64,000 nt of DNA from NCBI RefSeq assembly GCF_025698545.1, contig NC_068575.1:62133980-62197979 (forward strand), written 5' to 3'. Both the position numbers and the translations under genes were made by a program. Positions within the stretch are counted from its first letter, which is position 1. Every line of letters begins with the position of its first letter. The DNA comes from Gossypium raimondii (lineage: Eukaryota > Streptophyta > Magnoliopsida > Malvales > Malvaceae). This document shows, piece by piece, positions 47,269 to 57,465 of the stretch. The notes beneath the pieces were generated by a model, which saw only the letters and a program-made list of their open reading frames with translations, ran no database searches and was not told the DNA's origin.

Positions 47269-49559
47269 ATGGCGTTACCTGGCCTGGGACCGCTTTCCAC
47301 GGCGGAAACGGCGGCGTCCACGGTTTCATCTTCCGAGGATCCGAATAAGAAAATCCGAAAGCCCTACACTATAAGCAAGTCTAGAGAGAGCTGGACTGAA
47401 CCTGAACACGACAAGTTCCTCGAAGCTCTTCAACTGTAACAAGCGTTTTTTTTTTATCTCTATATTCTACGAATTTGCTTTGCTTCCATTTCTAATTAGG
47501 GTTTTTAATGACTTTTTTAGGAATTATGTCTTTTATTTTTTTGGCAACTCAGTTTCAAGGTTTTTGAATTGAGTTTGATGTTTAAGATCGTAATTCATAT
47601 TTCACTAGTAACTAACTGAAACTTCTAGATTGCTTATGTTAAATTTGTGTATTTCCTTCTTATATTCAGTTAGCTGTAGACTTCATATCTAAACACTGTT
47701 TGTATATTTGAATATATTGAGAGATTTTAAATAGCGGCGACGACTCGATGTTACGGTCTCTCTCTATATGTATGTATGTCTGTATGGATGGATGTATGTG
47801 CGTGTGTGCGAGAGAGAGAAGACTCTGAACACTGTTCATATATTTGAAGACATTGAAAGATTTTAAACAGCGGCAACGACTTGATGTTACGGTCTCTATA
47901 TGTATGTGTGTGTGTATGTATATGAGAAGACCCTGAACACTGTTTGTATATTTGAAGACATTGAAAGATTTTAAATAGCGGCAACTCAATGTTATGTTCT
48001 TCCTCTATATGTGTGTGCGTGTGTGATTATGTTTGCCAAAATGGTTTTCCTGGTCTCACTGTTTTTTGTTGTTTACATTTCTTTGGTTCTATTCAGATTT
48101 GACCGTGACTGGAAAAAGATTGAAGCATATGTCGGGTCTAAGACTGTTATTCAGGTAAAACTAAAATGTACCTATATTTTTTCCTTAGCAAATTCTGGCT
48201 CTGTATTTTGAAAGGAAAGAGCCTAGAAATCATGATGACGTAAAAGCCTCTGTTCTGTCTATATTTGAGCTTGCTTTTAATGATTCGAATTGAAGTGTGC
48301 CTTCTGTTTTTTTCGTAGATTCGTAGCCATGCCCAGAAATACTTTTTAAAGGTTCAAAAGAGTGGAACAAGTGAACATTTACCTCCGCCTCGACCTAAAA
48401 GAAAAGCCGCTCATCCATATCCTCAGAAAGCCTCCAAAAATGGTGAGGATATTTGATCTCAAGTATGATTGTAAAATCACGGAACAGACTTGAGTTAATA
48501 ACCTTGTCACTCTGTTTCACATTTAGCAGTTCTTGGGCAACCACAAGTATCTGAGCCTTTGCAGTCACCTGCTGCTTTACTCGACACTGGATATGTTCTT
48601 AGATCCGATCCCTCGTTGATGCTCGCGGACCCTGTTACTAGAGCTGCTGCTTCTCCCCAAACAAACAACGCACAAACCATCAGTTTTGCACAAGATAAAA
48701 AAGGTTTCTAACATTGAAATCATCTATGATATATAGCTTTATTCCCTTAAAAGTTTTAAGATTTTGAATATTTGTTGTATATTATTTTTGTAGGTCCTGG
48801 GATGGCCAATAACTCATGTAGTAGCACTGAAAGTACCCGAAAGGGGACAGAAGTTGGGGATACAACTGATCAGGGAAATCATGGTCATGCATTGAGAGGT
48901 TTTATCTTAAATCTGCTCGAAATTTATAATCTTTTCTGCTAGCTAATATCCTCACTTCCTTTAAACCAGTTTCTTGCTTGGTGCAGTATTGCCCGATTTT
49001 GCTCAAGTATACAGTTTTATTGGCAGTGTCTTCGATCCAAACACTAAGGGTCATATGCAGAAACTTAAGAAGATGGATCCGATAGATGTTGAAACAGTAC
49101 GCACATTTTACAATGACAATTTATAGGAACTTGTTTATCTTGCCTTGTACGTGATTACTTATATATTTTTTCTTCTCCTATTTAGGTTTTGTTGCTGATG
49201 AGAAACCTCTCCATCAATCTGACAAGTCCCGATTTTGAGGATCATGTGAGTTTCTGTTAGCTCTTTCTAATGTTTACTTCTTCCTTCCCGGTATATGTGA
49301 TGCGATTCAACTGCTATTGCTAAAAGTAGATTTTTGTTGGTGGATGAATGCTGAGAAAATTTATGTTCGCAGATTTTGTTCGAATTGCAACATAAATCGG
49401 ATCTAATCATCCATGTATTTATTTTGTATATTTATAAGATATTGTTTTGTGATGCAGAGAAGGTTGCTTTCTTCCTACGAGATTGACACCGAGACAAATA
49501 ATATTAACAGTGGTGCCTGTAAAGCTGTTGATAACAGCCAATCTAAACGAATCACTTAA
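47269..49559 (+). CDS. RVE6: REVEILLE (LHY/CCA1-like) single-MYB transcription factor, 300 aa
   Basis: Eight coding exons: 47269-47435, 48097-48154, 48319-48442, 48527-48703, 48794-48898, 48987-49096, 49186-49245, 49458-49559. The single MYB/SANT repeat begins [21 protein letters not shown] and carries the SHAQKYF motif (78-84), followed by [15 protein letters not shown]. The C-terminal LCL region ([44 protein letters not shown]) places it in the RVE3/5/6/8 branch, nearest RVE6 by eye. RVE proteins bind evening elements and, with LNK co-activators, activate afternoon/evening clock genes. Exon 4 has a tandem NAGNAG acceptor (TAGCAG, 48524-48529), allowing loss of one Ala codon. The transcript may continue past a spliced 3' UTR intron (GTAATG after 49566; CAG near 49650). 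Confidence 0.93.
47692..48035. repeat. Three tandem units in RVE intron 1
   Basis: The block ACACTGTTTGTATATTTGAA...ATTTTAAATAGCGGC...GATGTTACGGTCTC occurs three times (starts near 47694, 47829, 47937; period about 108-135 bp). Between units are variable TATG/TGTG simple repeats that account for the different lengths. Confidence 0.88.
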
Positions 49560-50667
49560 TATTGTAGGTAATGAGATTCTTTTCTAATTCCAGCTTGCGC
49601 ATAGTCTCTTTTATTCTTGTATAATTTGTACGTACTCTATTTCATTCCAGGAAAAAAGGGCTAACATCAAATGAGTTCGGAACCACGATATTCCATCAGT
49701 ATATATACACTGCTGGTCAGAACGAAAGTAGTAAAGTTGAAAAGAGTGTACAGTGCTACCCTTATCTTTGTTTTGAAGTTGGTATCTATCTTGTACATGC
49801 TAGGTTCTTGGCTTCTTGCCTTGTGTATTCAAGTTTTGGTTGCATATTTTTATTGTGATATTATGCCTATTTTCTTATATAAACACAGTATTCTCTATGC
49901 TGCTACTATGGAGGTAAATACAAATTTCAGTGTCGGTTTTTTTCCTATGTTGCTCCCGACATTTTTTGTCGGAGAACTTTGTGTTAGATGCGTATACGTA
50001 CGGAGGACAAGATATTTCAAATGGTTAAATATGCCAAAGTCCTTGTGCTTTTGTAAATTTAGAATTTAGTCCCTATGTTTTTTTTAGGAATTTAATTATT
50101 TTACTTTTTAGATTTCAAAATTGAGTTCTAACTCTTAACACTATTAAAAATTATTATTTTTAATTTAAATTTATTATAAAGTCATTTTAGTTACATGACT
50201 CACAAGTATTCTTTTAATTTTAAAATATCACAATAACAAATTTAACAACAAAAATTAATAATATTAACAGTTTAATTTGAATTTGAAAATTTTTGAAAAT
50301 TTTTAAATTTAAAAATAAATTTTAAATCTAATAAAGTATAAAAACTTGTGACATTTTAACCAACACATCATAAGCTTAGCTTAGAATAGTTACGACATTT
50401 GACACTCACACATATATTAGCCTAAATTCGATTATTTACGAGTAAATGTAGGGGTTTTTTCGCAAGTTTTTAGTAATATAACTTCCTTTTCATCCTTGTT
50501 TACAAAAGCCAAATATCAAATGCTATATCCGTTTTTATCGATCTGTATTTAAACCTACCTAGCGGTTTTTGAGAAGATTGAACAAAAGATGAATCTGGCT
50601 AAACAATTGCAAAGTTGAGCAAAAAGCTGAAAATTTGTAGCTGAATACCTCTGCCAAAGGCCTGTTT
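49560..50667. other. Intergenic between convergent RVE and CBE1-like genes
   Basis: 49560-49920 is probably RVE 3' UTR. 50030-50440 is repeat-like (AATTTAGTCCCTATG...). 50560-50667 is the 3' side of the CBE1-like gene. An open frame at 49671-50069 looks like untranslated sequence. Confidence 0.45.
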
Positions 50668-53600
50668 TCAATTTGTTTTCCAAACTGATTCCACAGTTGG
50701 CCAGCCGAAGTACGAAGATCCATCGGCTTCGCTCTCGATTACAATCTCGGAAGGCCTGTAAAAGTTTACCCTGATTAGTATTTCCATTGATAAACTCATC
50801 AATTAGTCAAAGTGCGGTTAGAGACTATACAAAATCTGCAACTCATTAGAAAAGTTATGAAGCTGAAGCCTTACCTGGAACTGGCATTTTGAAGAGAGTT
50901 ATAAAATTGTCGATTAAAATTCAGGGACGAATTAAAAGTTGCGTCTTGGTCGTGTTCATAACAAGCCATTTGATCTGAAGTGTGTTGAGGAAATGCAGCT
51001 ATTGGCAGCCCATACATTTGTTGGCAAGGGAGATGATAGCCCATACAATGATCAAATCCTGTTGCAGCAGCTCGAAAATATTGGGAGGGTGTGTGATGCA
51101 CATTTGTATGGAAGTGCTGAAGAGCTTGTAGATTGTAGGCATAGCTTTTTAAATCTCTAGGCTTGATTATGGAACTCCTTCGGCTTGTTTCGTACTCGGA
51201 ACAACTTACTCGTTCCTTCGTTGATTTCAGCTGAGAATGGCGGAGTTGTGGGTTAGATTGTTGCATGTACGGATTGTTAAAATAAGTTTCCGAGCTTGTA
51301 AGATCATGAGAACGGTGAACGAAAGCAGAACTTTCGAAACCGGTTAGATCGAATCTGTTCTCATCGGCTGCCACAAACAAGGACTCTTGTGGAAGTATGT
51401 AGTCATCTACGGTTATCAAGCTATCTTCATCTGGCAAACAAATCTCAAGCTCATCATAACTGCACAGAGAACTGTTCTTTGATTCTAGCGCATCTTGAAG
51501 ATCACTGCTTCTTTTACTTGCACTAGTTTGCACAAGAAAGCTCGAGAATTCGATGCTTTCGACATTTCCAATTGGCCGAGACTTCACTGAATCATCCCAT
51601 TTGAACCTGCTTGTCAAGTCTTTTTTGGTGCTTGTTGATCTAGAGATAGGTCCATGAAGATTCTTCTTAAATTTGTTTAGCTGGTAGTTGTCAATTTCAG
51701 TTTCAGAAACATAGGATTTATCCAAGGACCATGTATTATTTAGCTTTGAGGATTCTACCAGGTCTGTCAAGCCTGCTTCTTTCCGTAACAATGAAAGTAT
51801 GTTCTGAGATTCTTCATCGTAACAGGAACAATTTGATCTCTGAGTTGAACAATGTCCATTGATCTCTGACAGAATTGGTTCTTCCAAGCTTTCACAAGAA
51901 ATAACTCCTGGATTACAAGGTCCGTACAATTCCGTAGAGGTTCGCTTTGTGACAGGAATGGGAACAGATTTCATTAGATTGTGACCAGATCCATTTGCTC
52001 CAAAAGAAGATTTTGTTGAGTCATGCTCAATGGCCTTTTGATCAACAGCAGTCATTTTCTCTAGAGAATTTCCACCACCCCCCCCCCCAAAAAAAAGCCA
52101 ATTGATTAAGGAAGCAAGGATATGAAACATAATTTATGGTTAAAGTACCTAGGAGGTCCTTGTATTATAGGGATTGGATCAAATTAGTCCATTATTATTA
52201 AATGGATCAATTTAGTTCTTATACTATTAAAAAAAATCTAAATTGTAATACAACATTTACTATGAAAAATTATCTTGAAAATTAATTTTTTTCAATTGCA
52301 GTTCAATTTCAAACAAAAATTTCATTTACAGAATCATAAAAGCTTTAAAAATATTGTCTTTGTTAAATAGTAAATACTAAATCTATTCAAGTTTGGCCTT
52401 ATCTGATTCTTTTCAATAGTATAGTGACTAAATTGATCCATTCAATAGTAGAGGAAATAATTTGATCAAGTCCCTATAATATAGGGACCTCTAAGGGACA
52501 TTCACCCATAATCTAAAATCCCACTTTTAAGAAAGTTTTGAAGAGCTGAAGGAACATGAATAATATTTTTGTTGTGTTTCTTTCTTTTTTTAGTATACCT
52601 CCTTCAGCAAGCAGATGAGTTAAGTCAGAGGAACAGACCAAAGGGTTCTCAGATTGACCTTCTTTAACATCACGAGACTGGTCAAACAATAAAAAAATGT
52701 TATCAGAGGTTATACCTAATCAACAATCATTAACCACAGATAGGAATTTCTTAAAAATAGAAATTTGAAATACCTCAGATCCCTTGGACTCAAAATCACC
52801 TTCAGAATCCTCCAATGCTATAGCAATATATGGTTTCAAATTCTCTGTATGATCATCACAGATGAACTTTTGCTTTTCTTGAGTAACCATTTCTTGTTCC
52901 TTCCTCATCAATTCAAATGAATCTAAGCATACAAGGTTGTTCAACGAACACAGGGAAAGTTACATATCTTTAAGCTTTACCTGGTTGAAACCTTGAAATT
53001 CATAAGCAATAACAACATAAACCACCAGAAAACTGGATTCTACCTCTTCTTATTTTTTCCTCCTCTGCTCTGTCTTGACTCAGATTATCAGGGGAACCAA
53101 AGGTTTCATCATTGTAATGGTCCTTACTTTCTCTTTCTGAATAATATTTTGCCTGAAATAAGCACAAAATGTGATATGAAACTAAATATAATGTTTGCTG
53201 ATAGAATACAAGTACCACAGACAGAGATTAAAGACACAAAGAGAATCAATTGAAAATCCTTGATACTAGCACTAGATGAATCAGATAGTATTATCTGCAT
53301 GTACCTTGCATAGATGTGGAGGCCGATAAGGTTCAATACTCCTGTTGAGTAGGTGGAAGCCACTGCCTTGAACTACTGGAATAATAGTCTCTGCTATATC
53401 TCTATGAACTCTTGCACCACTTCCCAAAATTCCTTGCTCAGGATTTCGCCTTGAACAATGAGATAGACTGCTTTGAAATCTGCTAGCATCTATACAGTAA
53501 CACATATGGTTCAACAAGCAAGAAATTGAAGAGCAGCTTCAACTATATGAGTACCTCAAACTCTGGTTTTTAAAAGGAACTGAAGACAAATTTTCATCAC

Positions 53601-54877
53601 TAATTTTAAAAAATTGTAATTAGATAGCTTTTTTACTCAATTAAACAAAATTAAATGATCGTTATGATGTCTCTGTCATGCTCAATTGAAATCACATACT
53701 GTAATGTATGTCGAAGTCTATATAAGAACAATGATAAACAGGCACAGTAATAATGGGGTTGAAACAACATAAAACAGCTCATATCATAATGACTCAACCC
53801 ACTACTGCCATCTCTAACTTGATTTTTAAAATGGCTCACACAATCAATCAATACCATTTTTACCATAGGACTAGGAATTGCTAATCATCTTTAAATTGAA
53901 GTACGAGTGGGGGAAAACAAGGAGAAACTTCTAACCTGAATCATGATACGAGTGCAACACACTAGTTGATTGATCATTAAGTTCTCTGTTAAAAAACACA
54001 AAAACACAAAAATTATCTTGAGAACATTGATGCAACAAAATGCAAAAGATAAAATGTGATATATTACCTTAGTGTTGAACTGTCAAATCCAGTAGGTAAC
54101 TTTTTACATGTATCAAGTTTAGCAAAGGAAAAGAGAAATTCTCTAGAATATGAACGTTTTGATTTTCTGCGCCAAAAAGAAAAAGTGAAAAAGAAATAAA
54201 TTATAAGTACCGAGTATCCATGCTTTACTTGTTTGCTGAATAGTAATAAAATCGTTGGTTTTTTGCACTACTACGGTCCGCTGTTTGCACCATTGGAATT
54301 TAAAAACGAAATCCTCTTGAAACTTTTCCATCAAGTAAAATAGGGAAATAGTTGCATGGAGTTCATAAACATATCACTCATTCACTCCATTTCTTTTTCT
54401 CCTTACGTTTTTCTCGCAACCAAACAACGTTCTTCACCGTATTGCTACTAACATTTTCTAAACGTATATAACGAAAAAAAGTCAGACAAATCATTACTGC
54501 TTATAGACTTTACGGTCCTCTGTTTGCACCATTGGAATTTAAAAACGAAATCCTCTAAAACCTTGCCATCAAGTAAAACAGGGAAGTAGTTGCATGGAGT
54601 TCATAAACATCACTCATTCACTCATTTTCTTTTTCTCCTTACGTTTTTCTCGGCAACCAAACAACGTTCTTAACCGTATTGCTACTAACATTTTCAAATC
54701 GTATATAACTAAAAAAAGTGCAAAAAAAAAGAGTCAGACAAATCATTACTGTATATAGACATTAAACAAGAGCTGAGAGATCGAGATTAAAAATTACTTG
54801 TGAAAATCACGAGTTGTATCCTCCGATTTTGATCGTAGCACTAAACATTGATCTTCATTTTCCGATCTCATCTTCAT
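50668..54877 (-). CDS. CBE1: CBE1-like eIF4E-binding protein, 674 aa
   Basis: Nine coding exons on the minus strand: 54877-54798, 54166-54068, 53985-53936, 53489-53305, 53152-53044, 52922-52774, 52677-52599, 52060-50875, 50755-50668; all in frame to TGA. Exon 2 encodes YSREFLF (33-39), which fits the eIF4E-binding pattern Y-x4-L-hydrophobic, followed by KLDTCKKLPTGFD. Later LLNRSIEPYRPPHLCK, NDETFGSPD, DRAEEEKIRR and FELMRKEQE match the Arabidopsis At4g01290 (CBE1) family as I recall it. CBE1 binds eIF4E/eIFiso4E at the cap complex and affects specific mRNAs. It is shorter than CBE1 itself, and the Ser-rich exon 8 has no known domain. Exon 8's acceptor (TTCTCTAG) is preceded by a G-rich run, so that border is less certain. 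A 5' UTR intron likely spans about 54970-54880. Confidence 0.82.
52139..52507. mobile_element. MITE in intron 7 of the CBE1-like gene (369 bp)
   Basis: Inverted ends: GTTAAAGTACCTAGGAGGTC and TAGGGACCTCTAAGGGACAT, with GGGATTGGATCAAATTA and its inverse further in. Flanks ATAATTTATG / ATAATCTAAA are a weak 10-bp duplication (7 of 10). Confidence 0.7.
54273..54769. repeat. Tandem duplication (~239-bp period) in intron 1 of the CBE1-like gene
   Basis: Unit 1 (54273-54511) and unit 2 (54512-54769) share ACGGTCC-CTGTTTGCACC, AGTTGCATGGAGTTCATAAA, ACCAAACAACGTTCTT and AGTCAGACAAATCATTACTG. A few small indels separate them. Confidence 0.88.
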
Positions 54878-55200
54878 CTCTAAAAGAAAAAAAGTGTACG
54901 GTTCAATAATCCTATGTCAAAATTTTGAAATAATATACCAAAAGAACGCAGTTATAGTGTTATACACACTTACAAGTTTGTATAATTTCTAATCCTATAC
55001 GATGAAAACAAAAACAGATACGAAAATTTGAGTCAAGAGAGGACAAACTGCATTTTTGCATGAGAATTTTTGTTTCCTGGAGAAAGTTGGCGAGAAAATT
55101 ATGTTCGTACGTGGAATGTGTGCTGTTTGGAAGCAAAGAAAACATGAAGAAATTGATAACAAATTTGGAAATAAAAAAAAATTGGTGTTTTTTTTAAAAA

Positions 55201-55210
55201 TTTATATATA
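55201..55210 (-). promoter_or_regulatory. Putative TATA box of the CBE1-like gene
   Basis: TATATATAAA on the minus strand, upstream of a leader with a strong GTAAGTG donor (about 54970) and a TTTTAG acceptor just before the ATG. Confidence 0.45.
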
Positions 55211-55375
55211 GCTAGTGCCTAGAAGAGAGTATAGAGTACAGGGCGAGTGAGAACTTGCGTGCAAGGACCTTTTTGTTTTATGCGTCACATGATTATGGAG
55301 ACTAACAGTATCAGTACGAGGCCGAAATTGGCAGGCAGGCAGCCCATTTGGAGGGAGGTACGGTACTAAAAATTA

Positions 55376-55879
55376 GGGAAAATTATACCAATGTCACTAA
55401 ACTATTAGTAAGTTTACATTTTGGCCACTCAACTTCGAAAAGTGACAAAATGGTCATTGATCTATTCGAAAGTTGTCATTTAAGTCATTGGGCTGTTAAA
55501 ATCATTGATATATGGCATTTTTTATTCACACTGCCTGCATCAATTGAAAGCTCTCCTTCCCCGTCTCTTTTATGGTTAAGTTTTTTTCTTTTATGAAATA
55601 ATTTTGAATGTCATGAATTTAATAATCAAAATTCAAACAACCTTCTTTTTTGATTTTCGACATTGATCGTCAAATTGACTTAGATCTAAGGTATGTTCTT
55701 CTACTCGTTGATGGGTATTGATTTATGATATTGATCATCGAATCGTCGCTTAGATCTCATTAGCCAGACTTAAAAAAATAACTTTCAAATAGTTCAGTGA
55801 CCATTTTGTAACTTTTTGAAGTTGAGTGATAAAAATGTAAAGTTACCAATAGTTTAATTACCTTAGGTATAGTTTACCC
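55376..55879. mobile_element. MITE (504 bp) with GGGTAAACTATACC-type ends
   Basis: Ends GGGAAAATTATACC and GGTATAGTTTACCC are inverse complements at 12 of 14. Flanks TAAAAATTA (55367-55375) and TAAAAATTT (55880-55888) agree at 8 of 9, a Mutator-like length. Contains a CATTTTGTAACTTTTTGAAG-type palindrome arm. A left-half copy lies at 16808-17000. Confidence 0.82.
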
Positions 55880-55911
55880 TAAAAATTTTATAAGGGTTAA
55901 TGTAATATTTG

Positions 55912-56250
55912 AGTAAAAGTAGCATAAAAGCTATTGTACTAGGAGTCAGATTACATTTTACTCTCTCTACTGGAATAATGTGCAAATTAGTCATTGTATT
56001 TTAGATAAAAGAGCAAATTGGTTCTCTTGTTAAAATTTTATCCATTTTTATTGTTAAAAACTGCTCCATGTACATCAACATGAGGTAACGTCTACTTATT
56101 CCATCAATCACGTTTAGTTTTAACAGTAAAAATGGATGAAATCTTTAATAGAAAGGGCTAATTTGATTTTTGATGTAATGTACAAATTTTCAGTAAAAAG
56201 GTAAAATGTAATTTGACTCATATCACAAGAGCCTCTGTGATACTTTTACC
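55912..56250. mobile_element. MITE, GTAAAAGTATC family (339 bp)
   Basis: Starts AGTAAAAGTAGCATAAAAGC, ends CTGTGATACTTTTACC. Flanks GTAATATTTG / ATAACATTTA (7 of 10). Confidence 0.8.
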
Positions 56251-56256
56251 ATAACA

Positions 56257-56620
56257 TTTAGTATCTAAGTTTGCCTCAAAGGATAAAATTGGTAACTAAA
56301 GATTTTTTTTTCCCAATTTAGTACTTGAGTTTGCCTTCAAGATTCAACTTAATACCTAGACTAAATTACATCACGTGGCCTAATGAATGTTTGACATGTA
56401 TGCTTTAGTAAAAAAAAAAAGGTACTTAATTGGGATAAAGAAAAAAAAAAGGTACCAAATTGGAACAAAAAAAACCTCAAGTATCAAATTAAAATTTTAA
56501 GTACCAAAGTGAGCATCGAAGCTAAACTCATGTACCAAACTGGGACAAAAAAGAAACTAAAATACCAAATTAAATATTGAAGCCAAAATTAAATATCAAA
56601 TAATATATTAACCTAAATTA
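56257..56620. repeat. 'AATTTAGTACTTGAGTTTG' repeat
   Basis: Multiple internal repeats of GTA-C-AA-TTGGGA-AAAAA and inverted TTTGGTAC phrases; probably a MITE, boundaries not set. Confidence 0.5.
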
Positions 56621-56693
56621 TAATGGAATCCACTATATACAGCAGGAAAATTCGATATTTTTGGATTTTTATTTTTGTTTTTCTAATTTTTTT

Positions 56694-56898
56694 ACTTTAT
56701 GAATTTGGATTAGGTTTTTGTTGAGGGGATCGACTTTCTGGCCGATCTCACATCCTCAATGGAGGTACCAGCGAAGTGGTAGTGTTTTCTTAAATTTTTA
56801 CTTTATGATTTTGGGTTACATTATTGTTGAGGGGATTAATTATTTGACCGATTTTGGACCCTCAACGGAAGTACTAATGAAGTGATAGTATTTTTATT
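56694..56898. repeat. 106-bp tandem duplication
   Basis: ACTTTATGA-TTTGG-TTA...GTTGAGGGGAT...CTCAA-GGA-GTAC-A-GAAGTG-TAGT occurs at 56694-56799 and 56800-56898. Confidence 0.8.
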
Positions 56899-57465
56899 CA
56901 CTAATGTCATTGAAGAGCACGGGTTTAAACCCCGTTAAGATAAAAAAATGTTAAAAATGTTTCTTAGTGGATTAAGTGTTTTTGTCAAATTCTGTACATC
57001 TATTTGAATTCTTTTTAAAGTAGAGAGACAAAATTCGAGAATAAAATTGAGTTTAAATACTCTAACAACAATATCTCCATTAAAGTTATGAGATGGGCCC
57101 AAAAAGTTTATGCCCAATTTGCGAATAGTTGCAAGTGAAACCCTAAAATAAGGATTTAACCCAAGAAAAAGTGAAAAGAGGAAAAATTGAAAAGGAAACG
57201 GGATATGCTACGGGCGAAGATTGGCAACACCTGGTTGTTGGCAGGACATAACTGTTCATCCACAAAAGGATCTTAGTCAACGAACCTTTGTTGACCAAAC
57301 AGCCAATTCTGCGGACCACAATGCGCAACTTTAACCATGTTCCCCCCATAGCTAAGGTGTAGCCTCCGTCGTATGCCGCCTACAAGAAATTCCTCCGCCA
57401 CCCTATTTATCAAATTCCAAAACCCGCGATATTCGGATTTCAAAGGCTCGCGCCAATGAGCTTTC

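Larger units (their letters stand above)
55211..57465. other. Intergenic between divergent CBE1-like and QC genes; MITE cluster
   Basis: Three repeats lie head to tail (55376-55879, 55912-56250, about 56257-56620), followed by a 106-bp tandem duplication (56694-56898). 57080-57465 is the QC promoter/leader. No other gene seen. Confidence 0.55.

Noticed and set aside
47666..47989. Minus-strand open frames with repeated LKSFNVFKY peptides
   Set aside because: Translation of the tandem repeat inside RVE intron 1.
49671..50069. Open frame of 132 codons after the RVE gene
   Set aside because: Lies in the RVE 3' untranslated region and repeat-like sequence, with hydrophobic T-rich composition and no similarity I recognise.
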